A stretch of 64,000 nucleotides of DNA from JADJOY01 sp016713535 [NCBI: Deltaproteobacteria bacterium] (GCA_016713535.1 JADJOY010000029.1:62001-126000); one strand, 5' to 3'. Shown: positions 1 through 9,930, counted from the stretch's first letter. Notes: a model not told the origin generated them from the sequence alone. A program made the numbers and translations.

Positions 1-491
1 TGCGCAGACCTCCTCCAGTGGAAGCAATGTTCGAAGGTTTCGGATCGACCGGTGCGTGAGCCCCGCGCCCCGCACCGCCCCTGCCGCTTCGAGGCCTGGC
101 GCCGGCCCGTTCCGGCGCAAAACCCCTCGGAAAGCCACGAAAACTACCCACCCTCCTCGCGACGCGTCAAACCCGTTCCGAGCCCGAGCGCCCAGGGAGG
201 GAGTGGGGCGGAGTCGATCGGGGGCAAGGTCAAGCGAAGAGCGTGCCCAATCGTGCCTCGCGAGCCTCGAATCGCACGCAGCACACCGGAATCGCGCGAA
301 ATTCCCGCGTGGGACGCATTCGGTGGACGGGACCGCGCGGGGGCCGGCTGGCGGGTCGGCGGTGGGCGCCAGGGCACTGTGTTTCCGCTCGGTGACGGCG
401 TCGCCACGAGTGCACCGCGAGGTGTCCCGACGTGGTGCGAGTACGGCTCGGCTCGCCGAGCCGCTCGGCGCGTCGGCGTGAGGGGCGAGGC
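1..491. other. Left-edge region without a recognised gene
   Basis: I see no convincing gene here. One frame open from base 3 ends with the residues VEAMFEGFGSTGA and a TGA at 57-59, so it could be the last codons of a gene beginning outside the window; this is weak. The rest is GC-rich, and its open frames on both strands have arginine-rich composition typical of shadow frames. It presumably holds the recD2 promoter, but I could not identify -35/-10 boxes. Confidence 0.4.
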
Positions 492-2771
492 ATGACCGAC
501 CCCAAGCTCGACTTCTCGGGGCGACGCTCGGGGCTGCCGCCCCGCGATGCGGCGGACACCGGCGAGGTGCGGCGGATCGAGGGCGAGGTCGAACGCGTCG
601 TGTACGAGAGCCCCGACGGCGGGTACCGTGTGATGCGAATCAAGCCGGACGGGCGAGGCGACCCGGTCAAGGTGGTGGGGCGCTTCCCGCCGCTCTTCCC
701 CGGGCAGACGGTCCGCGCCGAGGGCCGCTGGGAGACCGACCGCCGCTTCGGGCAGCAGTTCCGCGCGACGTCGGTCGAGGTGGTGGCGCCGACCACGCGG
801 GTCGGTGTCGAGCGCTACCTGTCGTCGGGGCTCGTGAAGGGGATCGGTGCGGGCACCGCGAAACGCATCGTCGAGGCGCTCGGCGACGACACGCTGCGCG
901 TGATCGCCGACGACCCCGGGCGCTTGCGCGGCGTGAAGGGGCTCGGCCGCGCCAAGGCCGCGTCCCTCGCCGAGGTGGTCCAGGCGCAGCTCGGCGTGGG
1001 TAGCACCGTGGCGTTCCTGCACTCGATCGGGCTCGGCGCCGGCCTCGCACGCCGGGTGATCGGCGCGTGGGGCAAGGACACCACCCGCCGGATCCAGGCC
1101 AACCCGTACGATCTCGCCACGGAGATCCGCGGCATCGGCTTCCAGACCGCGGACCAGATCGCGCGCACCCTCGGGCTGCCGGCGGACTCGCCGCTCCGCA
1201 TGCGCGCGGGTGTCCTCCACCAGCTCGCCGAGATGGCGAACCGCGGGCACGTCTACGTGCCGGCGGCGGCCCTCGCCGCGGAGGCCGCGCGCGCGCTCGG
1301 CGCCGACCTCGTGCTCGTGGAGGCGGCGATCGGCGACCTCGCCGCGGCCGACCGCGTGGTGCTCGAGGACCTACCGGAGCGAAACGAGCGCGCGGTCTAC
1401 CTGCCGGTGCTGGCGCAGGCCGAGCGTCAGGTCGCGCGCCGCCTCGGCGAGCTGATCCGGGTCGGGGGCCCGAGCGGGGGCCAGAGCGAGAGCGCCGGCG
1501 ACGCCGCCTTCGAGGCCACCGTGGCCGCCGTCGAGCGCGAGCTCCGGATCGAGCTCGCGCCGCTGCAGCGCGACGCCGTGCGCGCCGCGGTCGAGCGCAA
1601 GGTGGTCGTCATCACCGGCGGTCCCGGTACCGGTAAGACCACGATCATCCGCGCCATCGTGCGGCTGCTCCAGCGCGGCGGGAAGCGGCTCGCGCTCGCC
1701 GCGCCGACCGGGCGCGCCGCGCGGCGCATGGCGGAGGCGACCGAGCACGGCGCTGCGACGATCCACCGCCTGCTCGAGTTCCATCCGCCGACGAGCGAGT
1801 TCCAGCGCAACGAGGACCAGCCGCTCGACGTCGATTGGCTGATCGTCGACGAGGCGTCGATGGTCGACCTGCCGCTCATGGAGGCGCTCCTCGAAGCGCT
1901 CAGGCCCGACGCGCGGCTGGTGCTGGTGGGCGACGCCGACCAGCTCCCGAGCGTCGGCCCCGGCGCGGTCCTCGGCGACGTGATCGCCTCGGGTGTGGTC
2001 ACGGTGGTGCGGCTGAGCGAGATCTTCCGCCAGGCGGCCGAGAGCGGGATCGTGGTCAACGCCCACCGCGTCAACCGCGGCGAGGTGCCGAAGGGCGAGC
2101 GCGACGAGTGGCCGGACTTCTTCACCGTCGACCGCGAGGACCCCGGGGACGCGCAGCGCCTGGTGGTCGAGCTCGTCGCGGAGCGCATCCCCGCCAAGTT
2201 CGGGCTCGATCCGATGACGCAGATCCAGGTGCTGGCACCCATGCGCCGTGGCGTCCTCGGCACCCAGGCCCTCAACGAGGTGTTGCGGGCGCGCCTCAAC
2301 CCCGACGGGCCGGAGATCGGCGCCGGCGCGCGTGGCCTGCGCCTCGGCGACCGCGTCATGCAGTTCGCCAACAACTACAAGCTCGAGGTGATGAACGGCG
2401 AGGTTGGGCGGATCGAGGAGCTCGCCGCGGGAGGACAGGAAGTACGGGTGCGCTTCGAGGATCGCGTGGTCGGCTATCCGCGCGGCGAGCTCGACGCCCT
2501 CGACCTCGCGTACGCGTGCTCGATCCACAAGAGCCAGGGCAGCGAGTACCCGGCGGTGGTGATCCCGTTCCACACCCAGCACTACGTGATGCTGAGGCGG
2601 AACCTGCTCTACACCGCGATCACCCGCGGCCGGAAGGTCGTGGTGGTGGTGGGCAACGCCCGCGCAAGGCGGATCGAGGTGCAGGAAACCCAGCTCGAGT
2701 CGCGCTTCACGCGGCTGGCCGAGCGGCTCCGAGCGGCCCGCGCTGGCGGCGAAGCCCCTTCGAGCTCGTAG
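492..2771 (+). CDS. recD2: RecD2-type ATP-dependent 5'-3' DNA helicase
   Basis: This 759-residue SF1B helicase belongs to the RecD2 family, which works without RecBC in DNA repair and replication-fork maintenance. The N-terminal third has an OB-like segment and helix-hairpin-helix motifs (GLVKGIGAGTAKRI at about 114-128), as expected for RecD2 rather than RecD. The motor follows: Walker A GGPGTGKTT near 376-384, Walker B LIVDEASMVD near 452, GDADQLPSVGPG near 483, IHKSQGSEYP near 677 and LLYTAITRGRK near 706. I chose ATG 492, which follows GGGGCGAGGC, over an in-frame upstream GTG at 432, because the added 20 residues are arginine-rich and look non-coding. Its stop codon lies in a long inverted repeat shared with the convergent radical SAM gene. 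Confidence 0.93.
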   Translation: MTDPKLDFSGRRSGLPPRDAADTGEVRRIEGEVERVVYESPDGGYRVMRIKPDGRGDPVKVVGRFPPLFPGQTVRAEGRWETDRRFGQQFRATSVEVVAPTTRVGVERYLSSGLVKGIGAGTAKRIVEALGDDTLRVIADDPGRLRGVKGLGRAKAASLAEVVQAQLGVGSTVAFLHSIGLGAGLARRVIGAWGKDTTRRIQANPYDLATEIRGIGFQTADQIARTLGLPADSPLRMRAGVLHQLAEMANRGHVYVPAAALAAEAARALGADLVLVEAAIGDLAAADRVVLEDLPERNERAVYLPVLAQAERQVARRLGELIRVGGPSGGQSESAGDAAFEATVAAVERELRIELAPLQRDAVRAAVERKVVVITGGPGTGKTTIIRAIVRLLQRGGKRLALAAPTGRAARRMAEATEHGAATIHRLLEFHPPTSEFQRNEDQPLDVDWLIVDEASMVDLPLMEALLEALRPDARLVLVGDADQLPSVGPGAVLGDVIASGVVTVVRLSEIFRQAAESGIVVNAHRVNRGEVPKGERDEWPDFFTVDREDPGDAQRLVVELVAERIPAKFGLDPMTQIQVLAPMRRGVLGTQALNEVLRARLNPDGPEIGAGARGLRLGDRVMQFANNYKLEVMNGEVGRIEELAAGGQEVRVRFEDRVVGYPRGELDALDLAYACSIHKSQGSEYPAVVIPFHTQHYVMLRRNLLYTAITRGRKVVVVVGNARARRIEVQETQLESRFTRLAERLRAARAGGEAPSSS

Positions 2772-2834
2772 CGCGGGGGGCTCGTCCCCCGCCCGTCAGC
2801 TCAGCGCGGGACGAGCCCCCGCGCTACGAGCTCG
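2761..2834. repeat. 27-bp inverted repeat between convergent genes
   Basis: The arm at 2761-2788 pairs with 2808-2834 over 27 bases with a single extra G in the left arm. The arms carry the recD2 stop (2769-2771) and the last residues of the opposing radical SAM gene (ELVARGLVPR). It may act as a bidirectional terminator, though it has no T-tract. About 22 of 23 bases of the right arm recur at 23529-23552, and a related core recurs near 47018 and 50098, so it belongs to a dispersed family. Confidence 0.7.
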
Positions 2835-4404
2835 GCCGTGTCGGGGACGGCCGGCGGCCGCGCCGTATGCGCGAGACGGGTGGCGGAGGGTGGCACGAGC
2901 CCGAGACGGCGGGCCGTCGAGCGCGCGAGTGTCGCGGCGTAGTGACGGACGTAGGCGCGCTCCTCGCGCCCGGCGCGGCGAACCACGCCGGCGGCGACCG
3001 CCGCGAAGGCCAGCGCAGCGACCAGCGGGCGGGGCCAGCGCGCGAACCAGCGCGGGTCGACGCGCGTGCGCAGCGCCCGCGGCAACCACGGGAAGAGCCG
3101 GAACACGAGGTCGTGGCCGCGCAGCAGCGCGCGGCCGCCTCGTCGCCGCCGCTCGCCGCCGCGGAGTCGTGGTAGGCGGCGAGGTCGCCGTCCTCGATGG
3201 CATCGACGTCCGCGGGCGTGAGTCTCCTCGCGGCGAGCCCTTGCTGGATCATCTCGGTGCCGGGGAAGTAGGTCGCCCAGTAGATCGAGATCCGCGTCGG
3301 CGCGTGGCGCGCGTAGAAGACGCGGGCGCGGTCCTGGGCGTCGTCCGGCTCGCCCGGCAGGCCCAGGATGTGGTCCACCTGCACCGGGACCCCGCGTCCC
3401 TCGAGGGCCTCGATCGCGCGCGCCACGTGGTGGGTGCGCTCGTAGCGCTTCAGGTCGTGCTTGAAGCCGTCGTCGATCGACTGCACGCCGATCTGCACGC
3501 CGACGCACCCGGCGGGCGCGAGCCAGCTCGCGATCTCGTCGTCGACGTAGCGCGGATGGCTCATGCACCGGAACAGGGCGCCGATCTCGCGCCGGTAGCG
3601 CTCGAGAAAGGGCGCCAGCCACTCCCGGTCGACGGTGAACACGTCGTCCTGGAAGTTCACCAGCCCGAGCCCGCCGTAGCGCGCGCGGGCGGCGCCGAGC
3701 TCGTCGAGGACGTGCGCGACGCCGCGCTGCCTCACGTAGCGCCCGCCGTCGCCGTCGGGCAGCTCCACGAAGAAGTTGTTGAAGCAGAACGTACACCGGT
3801 ACGGACAACCGCGAGAGGCGACCGTGAGATAGGGATCGGCGACCCGCAGGTGCTCTTCCCAGAGCGTCTTGTCGAAGTGGGGCAGGGAGTCGAGGTCGGC
3901 GAAGAACGGTAGCTGCGGGCCGGCCACCGTCCGTCCCTCGCCGTCTCGGTAGCGCAGGTTGGGCAGCGCGCCGTGCGGACCGCCGCCCTCGAGGGCCCGC
4001 AGCAGCGCGGGAAAGGCGACGTCTCCCTCGCCCACGCACACGTAATCGACCGCGTCGTGCTCGAGCACGCGGTCGGCGACGGCCGACGGGTGCACGCCGC
4101 CGAACACCACGCGCAGCCCGGGCAGGCGCTCCTTCGCCGCGCGCGCCAGCTCGAGCATCCACCGGTAGGTGTTGGTGAGCACCGAGCACGCGAGCACGTC
4201 CGGGCGTTGCGCGACGATCGCCGCGAGGGCCTCGGCGCGGTCGTCGAGCGCGGCGGCGAGGCGCGGCGCGCGCAGGAAGTAGCGATCGTCGAAGAGCGCC
4301 GCGCTGAACGCGAGGCCGACGTCGTGGCCCTCCCGGCGAGCGAGGGCCGAGAGCTGGCTCAGCGCGAGCTGCTCACAACCGAGGGCGAGGAAGGTGACGC
4401 GCAC
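2801..4404 (-). CDS. B12-binding/radical SAM protein (one frameshift)
   Basis: This is a radical SAM enzyme with an N-terminal cobalamin-binding-like domain (VFGGVHPSAVADRVLEHD near residues 97-115, then CVGEGD) and the [4Fe-4S] cluster motif CPYRCTFC near residue 200. The family covers BchE-like and other oxidoreductases or methyltransferases; the substrate cannot be read from the sequence. It starts at GTG 4404. After about residue 420 the sense moves to another frame (GHDLVFRLFPWLPRALRTRVD and on to the stop at 2801), so one base is missing near 3126-3140 in a GC-alternating tract. The total of 1604 bases fits a one-base loss. This may be an assembly error or a true lesion, but the catalytic part is intact either way. 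A weak hairpin (4419-4437) lies just upstream. Confidence 0.82.
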
Positions 4405-4509
4405 GAAGCGGACGAGCCGGTGGACGCGGGGTCCACCGACCGTACGCCTCGCTCATCCGCGGGCGCAACCCGTCGGATACGAAAAGCCTCTAACCGCGTT
4501 CAGCGGTCT

Positions 4510-5811
4510 TCAGGCCCCCGCTCGGGTCATGGCCCGGCGGCGGCGCAGCCGGAATGCGAGCGCGACGGCCAGCGGCGAGAGCGGCAGCGCCACGCCGAGG
4601 GGATCGATCGTGAGGCCGCGCCCCGGCTCGTTCGCGACCATCGCCATGCAGCCGGGGCGGCGCTCGACGGCGCCGATGTCGCAGGCGCCGCTCTGCGGGC
4701 GCGCGACTCCGCGCTCGTCGGTCGCCTGACAGCTCGCGGGATCGGCCGCGTTGTAAGCGGGGCTCGACGCGGCGGGCATGTGAGTCTCGACGAGCGCGAA
4801 GTTGCTCGAGAGCGGTCCGATGCCGGCGCTCGCGACGCCCGGCTGATCGAACGGCTGGGTGAGCGGGCAGGTGGTGCCCGGGCTCTCGAGGTTGCCGCCG
4901 AGCGACGTGATCGTGCCGGTGCCGAACACGGCGCAGCTCCCGTCGATCAGGGTGTTGGCGAGGGTGGCGGTGCCGCCCTGCTGGACGACGATGTCGTTGT
5001 CGTAGCCCCGCTGCGCGAGGGTGAGCGAGAACGGGGCGTGGACGATCGTGAGGTGGCCGGTGGTGTAGGGCACGCTGATCGCCGCGAAGGCCCCGTAGCC
5101 CGGCGAGATCGAGACCGCCGTGTTACCGCTGATCGTCGAGTTCACGAGCAGCGCCTGGCCGTAGAACGCCGCCGCCGGCGAGTAGGAGGCGGTGTTGTCG
5201 CGGATGGTGGTGTCGCGGATCTCGAGGAAGCCCGCCTGGTACTGGTAGACACCGCCGGCCTCGCCGTAGAGCCCCGGCACGTTGTTGCGGATCACGTCGC
5301 GCAAGAGCGCGGTCTTGCCGTTCGACTCGACGTAGATGCCGCCGCCGTGGGCGACGAGCGGGTTGCCGCCGCGGATGGTCATGTCGGAGATCACGGTGGT
5401 GTCGTTCCAGCGGATGTGGAACACGCGGTCCACGGCGTGTGCGTCCACGATCGTGAGCGGCGCGCCCGAGCCCTTGATCTGCAGGTCGTCGGTGATGTCG
5501 AGGTCGCCGGTGAGGTTCGCGTCGTCGTAGAGGCCGGCGATCGAGAGGTCGTAGGTGCCGGGCGGCAGCGAGATCAGGTCGATGGTGGGGCTGGGCTGGC
5601 CGGCCGGGCACGCGTCCACCGCCGCGTTGGTGTTGGCGGCGAGGATCGCCTCGCGCAGCGTGCAGTTGCCGTTGGGGCCGAGGTTCAGGTCGTCGGTGGT
5701 GGCGTTGACCGTCATGGTCGTCGCCCTCGCCGAAGTGGCCGCGAGCGAGGTGGCGAGAAGCGCCGTGGCGAGGGCGGCGCGGACGAGGGGTCGATTCGGG
5801 ATCTTCTTCAT
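4510..5811 (-). CDS. CSLREA-domain secreted right-handed beta-helix protein
   Basis: This is a 433-residue exported protein. MKKIPNRPLVRAALATALLA forms a clear signal peptide. The mature N-terminus has the CSLREA signature (NGNCTLREAILAANTN) found in bacterial surface proteins with parallel beta-helix repeats. Helix-like repeats follow (HGGGIYVESNG, GGVYQYQAG, LLVNSTISGNTA), then the choice-of-anchor-Q-like end (ATDERGVARPQSGACDIGAVE). The C-terminus is a hydrophobic stretch followed by FRLRRRRA, resembling an envelope-sorting tail. Function is unknown; adhesion or carbohydrate binding is plausible. Its ATG overlaps the TGA of the upstream GH36 gene (ATGA), so it is probably coupled to it. 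Two larger paralogues lie at 10988 and 12825. Confidence 0.85.
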   Translation of the reverse strand: MKKIPNRPLVRAALATALLATSLAATSARATTMTVNATTDDLNLGPNGNCTLREAILAANTNAAVDACPAGQPSPTIDLISLPPGTYDLSIAGLYDDANLTGDLDITDDLQIKGSGAPLTIVDAHAVDRVFHIRWNDTTVISDMTIRGGNPLVAHGGGIYVESNGKTALLRDVIRNNVPGLYGEAGGVYQYQAGFLEIRDTTIRDNTASYSPAAAFYGQALLVNSTISGNTAVSISPGYGAFAAISVPYTTGHLTIVHAPFSLTLAQRGYDNDIVVQQGGTATLANTLIDGSCAVFGTGTITSLGGNLESPGTTCPLTQPFDQPGVASAGIGPLSSNFALVETHMPAASSPAYNAADPASCQATDERGVARPQSGACDIGAVERRPGCMAMVANEPGRGLTIDPLGVALPLSPLAVALAFRLRRRRAMTRAGA

Positions 5812-7692
5812 GGCGACGATTCTTTCACGAGCACGACCTGCGGCGCGACCGCCCGGGAGCGGCGCTCGAGGCGATAGGTGCGAGGGGCGGCGCTGGCGGC
5901 CGTGAAGCGCAGCTCGGTGGCGAGGCCGTCGGGCTCGCCGCCGTCGGGGACGTGGACGCGGCCTTGACCGAGAGCGAGGAGCGCCTCGACCTCGCCGAGG
6001 TCGGGCGTGCTGCGCGCGAAGTCGTGGCCCAGCGAGACGAGGTGCGCGCCGAGGACGTTCACCGTCGCCACCAGCGCCTGCAGCGCCGGTGGGATGCCGT
6101 CGAACACGATCGCGTCGGGGTCCGCGCCGAAGAGCCGCCCGCCCAGGAACGCGCGCGCCAGCGTGGTCGCGACGTTGTTGCGGATCCCCGGCGAGGCCCG
6201 CTCGTTCACGAGCCGCTGCACCGGCGTGAGCCAGCGGTTGGTGCCGTAGGCCGTGTCCGGGCTGAGCCGCTGGCAGTCGACCCAGCCGGTGTTGGCGAGC
6301 AGCGGCGCGATCGCCGACACCAGCGTGGCGTCGCCGGCGCCGCGGCGGAGCGCCTCGAGTCCGCGCGCGTACGCCATGGCGCGGGTCGCGCCGCGATCGA
6401 AGCGCGCCCCCGGCGCCGCGGCGCCGGTCAAGAAGTCGATCTTGAGGATCTCGAAGCCAAGGGCCACGAGGCGCGCCGCCGTCTCCTCCACGTGGGCCAG
6501 CACCTCGGGGTGCGTGGTGTCGAGGGCGTAGGTCGGCGTGGGCTTGCCGTAGCTCAGGATCATCGCGGTCGCGAGTGGTCGGCCGCGCTCGTCGCGCAGC
6601 AACCAGTCGGGATGCGCCTTCGCGAGCCGCGACTCGGCGGCGGCCGCGAACGGCGCGATCCAGAGCCCCGCCGTGTAGCCCGCGTCGCGGATGTGGCGTG
6701 CCAGTGCACCGAGCCCGCTCGGCAGCCGTGGGCTCGGGTCGAGCCAGTCGCCGTGGGCGGTCTGGTAACCATCGTCGACGATCACGCTGTCGACCGGCAC
6801 GCGGTGCGCGACGAGCGCGGCGACGCGCTCGTGGACGTAGCGCTCGTCGAGCCCCTTGTAGGCGCCGGCGTACCAGGTAGCCCACGCCACGCGGCGGCGA
6901 GCGGGGACGCGCGCGCCGCAGCGCGCGCCGAGCCGCTCGGCCCAGCGCTCGAGCAACACGTCGCCGCTCGCGCCGCTCAGGAACACGACGGGCTCGAAGG
7001 CGAGCGACCCACCCGGGAGGAGCTCGGCGCCGTCGGCCCACTGGGTGACGGCGAGGCCCTCGTCGGTGGCGTCGAAGGCGAAGCTGCTGAAGGCGGCGCG
7101 GAAGCCGAGCGCGCCCGCCACCAGCGCCGGTCCACCGGGTCGGGTGGCGATCGCGAGCACGCCTTCGCTGGTGGTGCGGCCCTTGCGCGTCGGCGCGGAC
7201 GGATGCGGGTCGTGGATCATCCACCGCAGCCAGCGCGGCAGGAGCCACGGCGGCACCCGCAGCTCGAGCGCGGGATCGCCGGCGGCGGCGTCGATCCAGC
7301 CGGCGGGAGACGACACGGACCAGCCGTGCTTGAAGACCCGCGCGGCGTACCCGCCGCCCGGGACGCGAACGCGCGCCACCGGCAGCTCGAGCGCGTGGAG
7401 GTGGACGGTGGCGTTGCCGGTGTTCGCGACCGTGGCCTCGAGGGTGAGTGCCTCGGCATCGGTGCGAACCGTCACGTCGAGGGCGACCCCGCTCAGCGGC
7501 TCGGTCGCGCGCGTGGACGTGGCCGTCGCCCTCGCGCGCGAGGAGCGCCGTGCGATGACCCGGGTCGAGCGTCATGCGCGCGCCGGCGAGCTCGAACGTG
7601 AGTCGTGGCACGAGCCCCTCGAGGGCGAAGCCGCCCGCGAGCTCGGCGTCGAGCGCGCCGCGCTCCGCCACGCGGATGGTCGGGCGGTTCAC
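5808..7692 (-). CDS. GH36-type alpha-galactosidase-like glycoside hydrolase (one frameshift)
   Basis: This resembles family 36/melibiase enzymes: a beta-sandwich N-terminal half followed by a TIM barrel with WATWYAGAYKGLDERYV, DSVIVDDGYQ, GLWIAPFAAAA and GFEILKIDFL, the last holding the likely nucleophile Asp. The substrate is probably an alpha-galactoside, by family only. The gene most likely starts at GTG 7692, which overlaps the pdxA stop (GTGA). The first 55 or so codons (VNRPTIRVAERGALDAELAG onward) lie in a different frame from the rest (ATATSTRATEPLSGVALDVT onward), so one extra base sits near 7515-7545. The length of 1885 bases agrees. The longest uninterrupted frame begins at 7475. 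No signal peptide is seen. It is downstream of pdxA and coupled to a CSLREA gene by ATGA. Confidence 0.78.
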
Positions 7693-8777
7693 GTGGGCGA
7701 CGGTGGGGCCGACGAGAGAGACGACGTGGCGGGTGCCGCGGACGCGGCGGCGTGACGGGCGAGGCGCGCGGCGAGCGCGATCGCCTCCTCCATGCTCCGC
7801 GCCGTCGCGAGCGGACGCCCGCGGCGGCGCTTCCCGGCGAGCTCGAAGGCGGTGCCGTGGTCGGGCGAGGTGCGGATGAGCGGCACTCCGAGCGTCACGT
7901 TCACGCCGGTCTCGAAGCCGGTGAGCTTGAGCGGGATCAGCCCCTGGTCGTGATAGAGGCAGACCACCGCGTCGAACTCGCCGCGCACCGCGCGCACGAA
8001 CAGCGTGTCGGCGGCGAGCGGCCCGGACACGTCCAGGCCGGCGGTGCGCAGTCGCGCCGCGAGCGGCGCGATCCAGGCGGCTTCCTCGGGGCCGATCGCG
8101 CCGGAGTCGCCGGCGTGGGGATTGAGCGCCGCGAGGGCGAGCCGCGGGCGGGCAAGGCCGAATCGCTCGCGTAGCTCGCGCTCGGTGACCACGATCGCGC
8201 GCTCGACCTTCGCCGGCGTGAGCGCCGCGGGGACGTCCTTGAGCGCGAGGTGAGTGGTCGCGAGCGCGACGCGCAGCTTGTCGTTGGCGAGCATCATGAT
8301 GGGCTCGGGGGCGTGGATGCGCTCGGCGAGCCACTCGGTGTGGCCGATGAAGCCGGCGATCCCGGCCGCCTGGACCTCGCCCTTGCTGAGCGGCGCGGTC
8401 ACGATCGCGTCGGCGTCACCCTGGTGCGCGAGGTCGACGGCGCGCTCGAACCAGGCGAGCGCCGCGCGCGCGCCGTCGTGGTTCGGCGAGCCGGGGACGG
8501 GCAGGGGGCCGAGCGGGGCGTCGAGCTGGTGGACCGCGATCGCGCCCTCGGGCACCGCGCGCCCGGGTCGATGGCTGACCACGCGCGTGCCGGGGGTGAG
8601 CTCGCGGACCAGCCGGCGCACCAGCGCGAGGTCGCCGACGACGATCGGCTCGATGGCACCGTAGCGGCGGTGCCGGGACGGCGCGAGCGCCATCACGGTG
8701 ACCTCCGGGCCGATCCCGGCGGGATCGCCGAGCGAGATCGCGAGCCGCACGGGCTTGGGTCGGGGTGCGCGCCTCAT
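7689..8777 (-). CDS. pdxA: 4-hydroxythreonine-4-phosphate dehydrogenase
   Basis: PdxA oxidises 4-phosphohydroxy-L-threonine, which decarboxylates to 3-amino-2-oxopropyl phosphate in DXP-dependent pyridoxal phosphate synthesis. The 362-residue product (usual length about 330) has the family signature ISLGDPAGIGPEV at the start, VTAPLSKGEVQAAGI, GHTEWLAE with a metal-ligand His, LNPHAGDSGAIGPEE, YHDQGLIPLK with the second His, and IRTSPDHGTAFELAGK. The last 25 residues (Ala/Ser-rich) go beyond the family core. It starts at ATG 8775-8777. It leads a minus-strand run pdxA, GH36, CSLREA with 4-base overlaps; a vitamin B6 gene heading glycosidase and surface-protein genes is unusual. Confidence 0.93.
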   Translation of the reverse strand: MRRAPRPKPVRLAISLGDPAGIGPEVTVMALAPSRHRRYGAIEPIVVGDLALVRRLVRELTPGTRVVSHRPGRAVPEGAIAVHQLDAPLGPLPVPGSPNHDGARAALAWFERAVDLAHQGDADAIVTAPLSKGEVQAAGIAGFIGHTEWLAERIHAPEPIMMLANDKLRVALATTHLALKDVPAALTPAKVERAIVVTERELRERFGLARPRLALAALNPHAGDSGAIGPEEAAWIAPLAARLRTAGLDVSGPLAADTLFVRAVRGEFDAVVCLYHDQGLIPLKLTGFETGVNVTLGVPLIRTSPDHGTAFELAGKRRRGRPLATARSMEEAIALAARLARHAAASAAPATSSLSSAPPSPT

Positions 8778-9101
8778 GGCGCTTCGAGGCTAGCGATCAC
8801 GGCGCGAGTGGACAACGCGGAGGCCGTGGCGCCGGCGCGTCCGAATGCGATCGAGAGCCTCGTCGACGCGGCGGCAGTGCCTGTCGCCGGCCGCGCAGGC
8901 GCGCGGCCCTCCAGGGCGCTCGATCCCGGTCGTTTTGGAGGGCGGGCGGGGACGGGCCCCGCCCCTACGGACTCGCAGGGTCTTGACGAAGACCCCGGAC
9001 GCGCCGACGGCGCGCGCCGCTTTCGCGGCGGCCTTTGGGGTGGGGCCCCGCGAAAACCACGCTTTTCGTGGGGCGGGGTCTTGACGAAGACGCCGGGAAG
9101 C
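8778..9101. repeat. Intergenic region with GGGTCTT/AAGACCC hairpins
   Basis: There is no gene between ssb and pdxA. From about 8940 the region is built of palindromes: GGGTCTT-GACG-AAGACCC at 8978-8995, a second GTCTTGACGAAGAC at 9078-9091, and between them TTTGGGGTGGGGCCCCGC (9034-9051) followed by a hairpin of CGAAAA/TTTTCG. The 18-base block recurs exactly at 55114-55131, again beside a GGGGTCTT/AAGACCCC hairpin. The array abuts the ssb stop and may help terminate it. The rest (8778-8940) shows no signal. Confidence 0.6.
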
Positions 9102-9590
9102 TCAGAACGGGACGTCGTCGTCGTCGCCGCCGCCGCTGGGGGGCGGCCCGTAATCGTCGAAGCCGCCGCCGCTCGGGCCCTGGTCGTAGCCTCCGCCACC
9201 TCCGCCGCCGCCACCACCTCCGCCACCGCGCGGACCGCCACCACCTCCGCCACCGCCCTCTCCAGCGCGGTCGAGGAACTTCACGTCTCGGGCGACGATC
9301 TCGGTCGTGTAGCGCTTGGCGCCGGTCTTGTCCTGCCACTCGCGGGTCTGGATCCGACCCTCGACGAAGATCTGGCTGCCCTTCTTGAGGAAGCGCTCGC
9401 AGTTGTCGGCGGTCTTCCCGAACACCACCACGCGGTGCCACTCGGTGCGCTTCTGGCGCTCGCCGCGCTGGTCCTGCCACACCTCGTCGGTGGTGAGGTT
9501 GAGCTGCACCACCTTGCTGCCGCCGGTGGTGGCGCGTCCCTCGGGATCGCGCCCCAGCCGACCGACCAGGATCACCTTGTTGATCGTCAC
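9102..9590 (-). CDS. ssb: Single-stranded DNA-binding protein
   Basis: This 162-residue SSB binds and protects single-stranded DNA and recruits repair and replication partners through its C-terminal tip. The OB fold occupies residues 1-110 ([63 protein letters not shown]). A linker made almost entirely of glycine (two Gly runs of about 8 and 13) follows, ending in the acidic tip DDDDVPF. Length and layout are typical. It starts at ATG 9590. An AT-rich tract upstream at 9795-9930 probably carries its promoter. Confidence 0.96.
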   Translation of the reverse strand: MTINKVILVGRLGRDPEGRATTGGSKVVQLNLTTDEVWQDQRGERQKRTEWHRVVVFGKTADNCERFLKKGSQIFVEGRIQTREWQDKTGAKRYTTEIVARDVKFLDRAGEGGGGGGGGPRGGGGGGGGGGGGGYDQGPSGGGFDDYGPPPSGGGDDDDVPF

Positions 9591-9930
9591 GTTCCTCTCC
9601 CTTGGGCGAGCCAGCGTGGCCGAGCGGCCCGCGACCTGCTTCGCGCGCCTCTGTTTAGCAGGGTGCCGTCCACCGCGTCACGTTCGTCGCCGTCGCCGTC
9701 GCCGCTCCGGAGAACGGGAGCACCGATTCGACGGGCGTGCATGGAGTGGGTGCGCGCGCGCCGCGCGGCCGAGTCGTGGCGGTTCGGGACCCTGGAAGTA
9801 CGAAATGGCCCATATTCATGAAAATTCCGTGCAGCAATGAAAGCAAACAGTACCAAGATTCAATGGCTGAAAGTGGTAAATTTAGATGGCGATAAGTGAT
9901 GATTTTCACTGGCGGACTGTGGAATGTTGA
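9591..9930. other. Intergenic region with AT-rich island, likely ssb promoter
   Basis: About 9795-9930 is strikingly AT-rich for this genome (around 40-45% GC by eye). It lies between the radC stop and ssb, both on the minus strand. A short inverted repeat AGTGA...TCACT sits at about 9894-9910 just beyond the radC stop. I could not assign confident promoter boxes or a LexA-type operator. A short minus-strand open frame across it (9655-9909) crosses an abrupt change in composition and is not credible as a gene. Confidence 0.5.

Noticed and set aside
9120-9270. GGC/GCC-type repeat tract resembling a repeat array
   Set aside because: It encodes the glycine-rich linker of SSB; no spacer structure, so not CRISPR.
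9655-9909. 84-codon minus-strand frame in the AT-rich island
   Set aside because: It crosses an abrupt composition change and has no recognisable domain or upstream ribosome-binding site.
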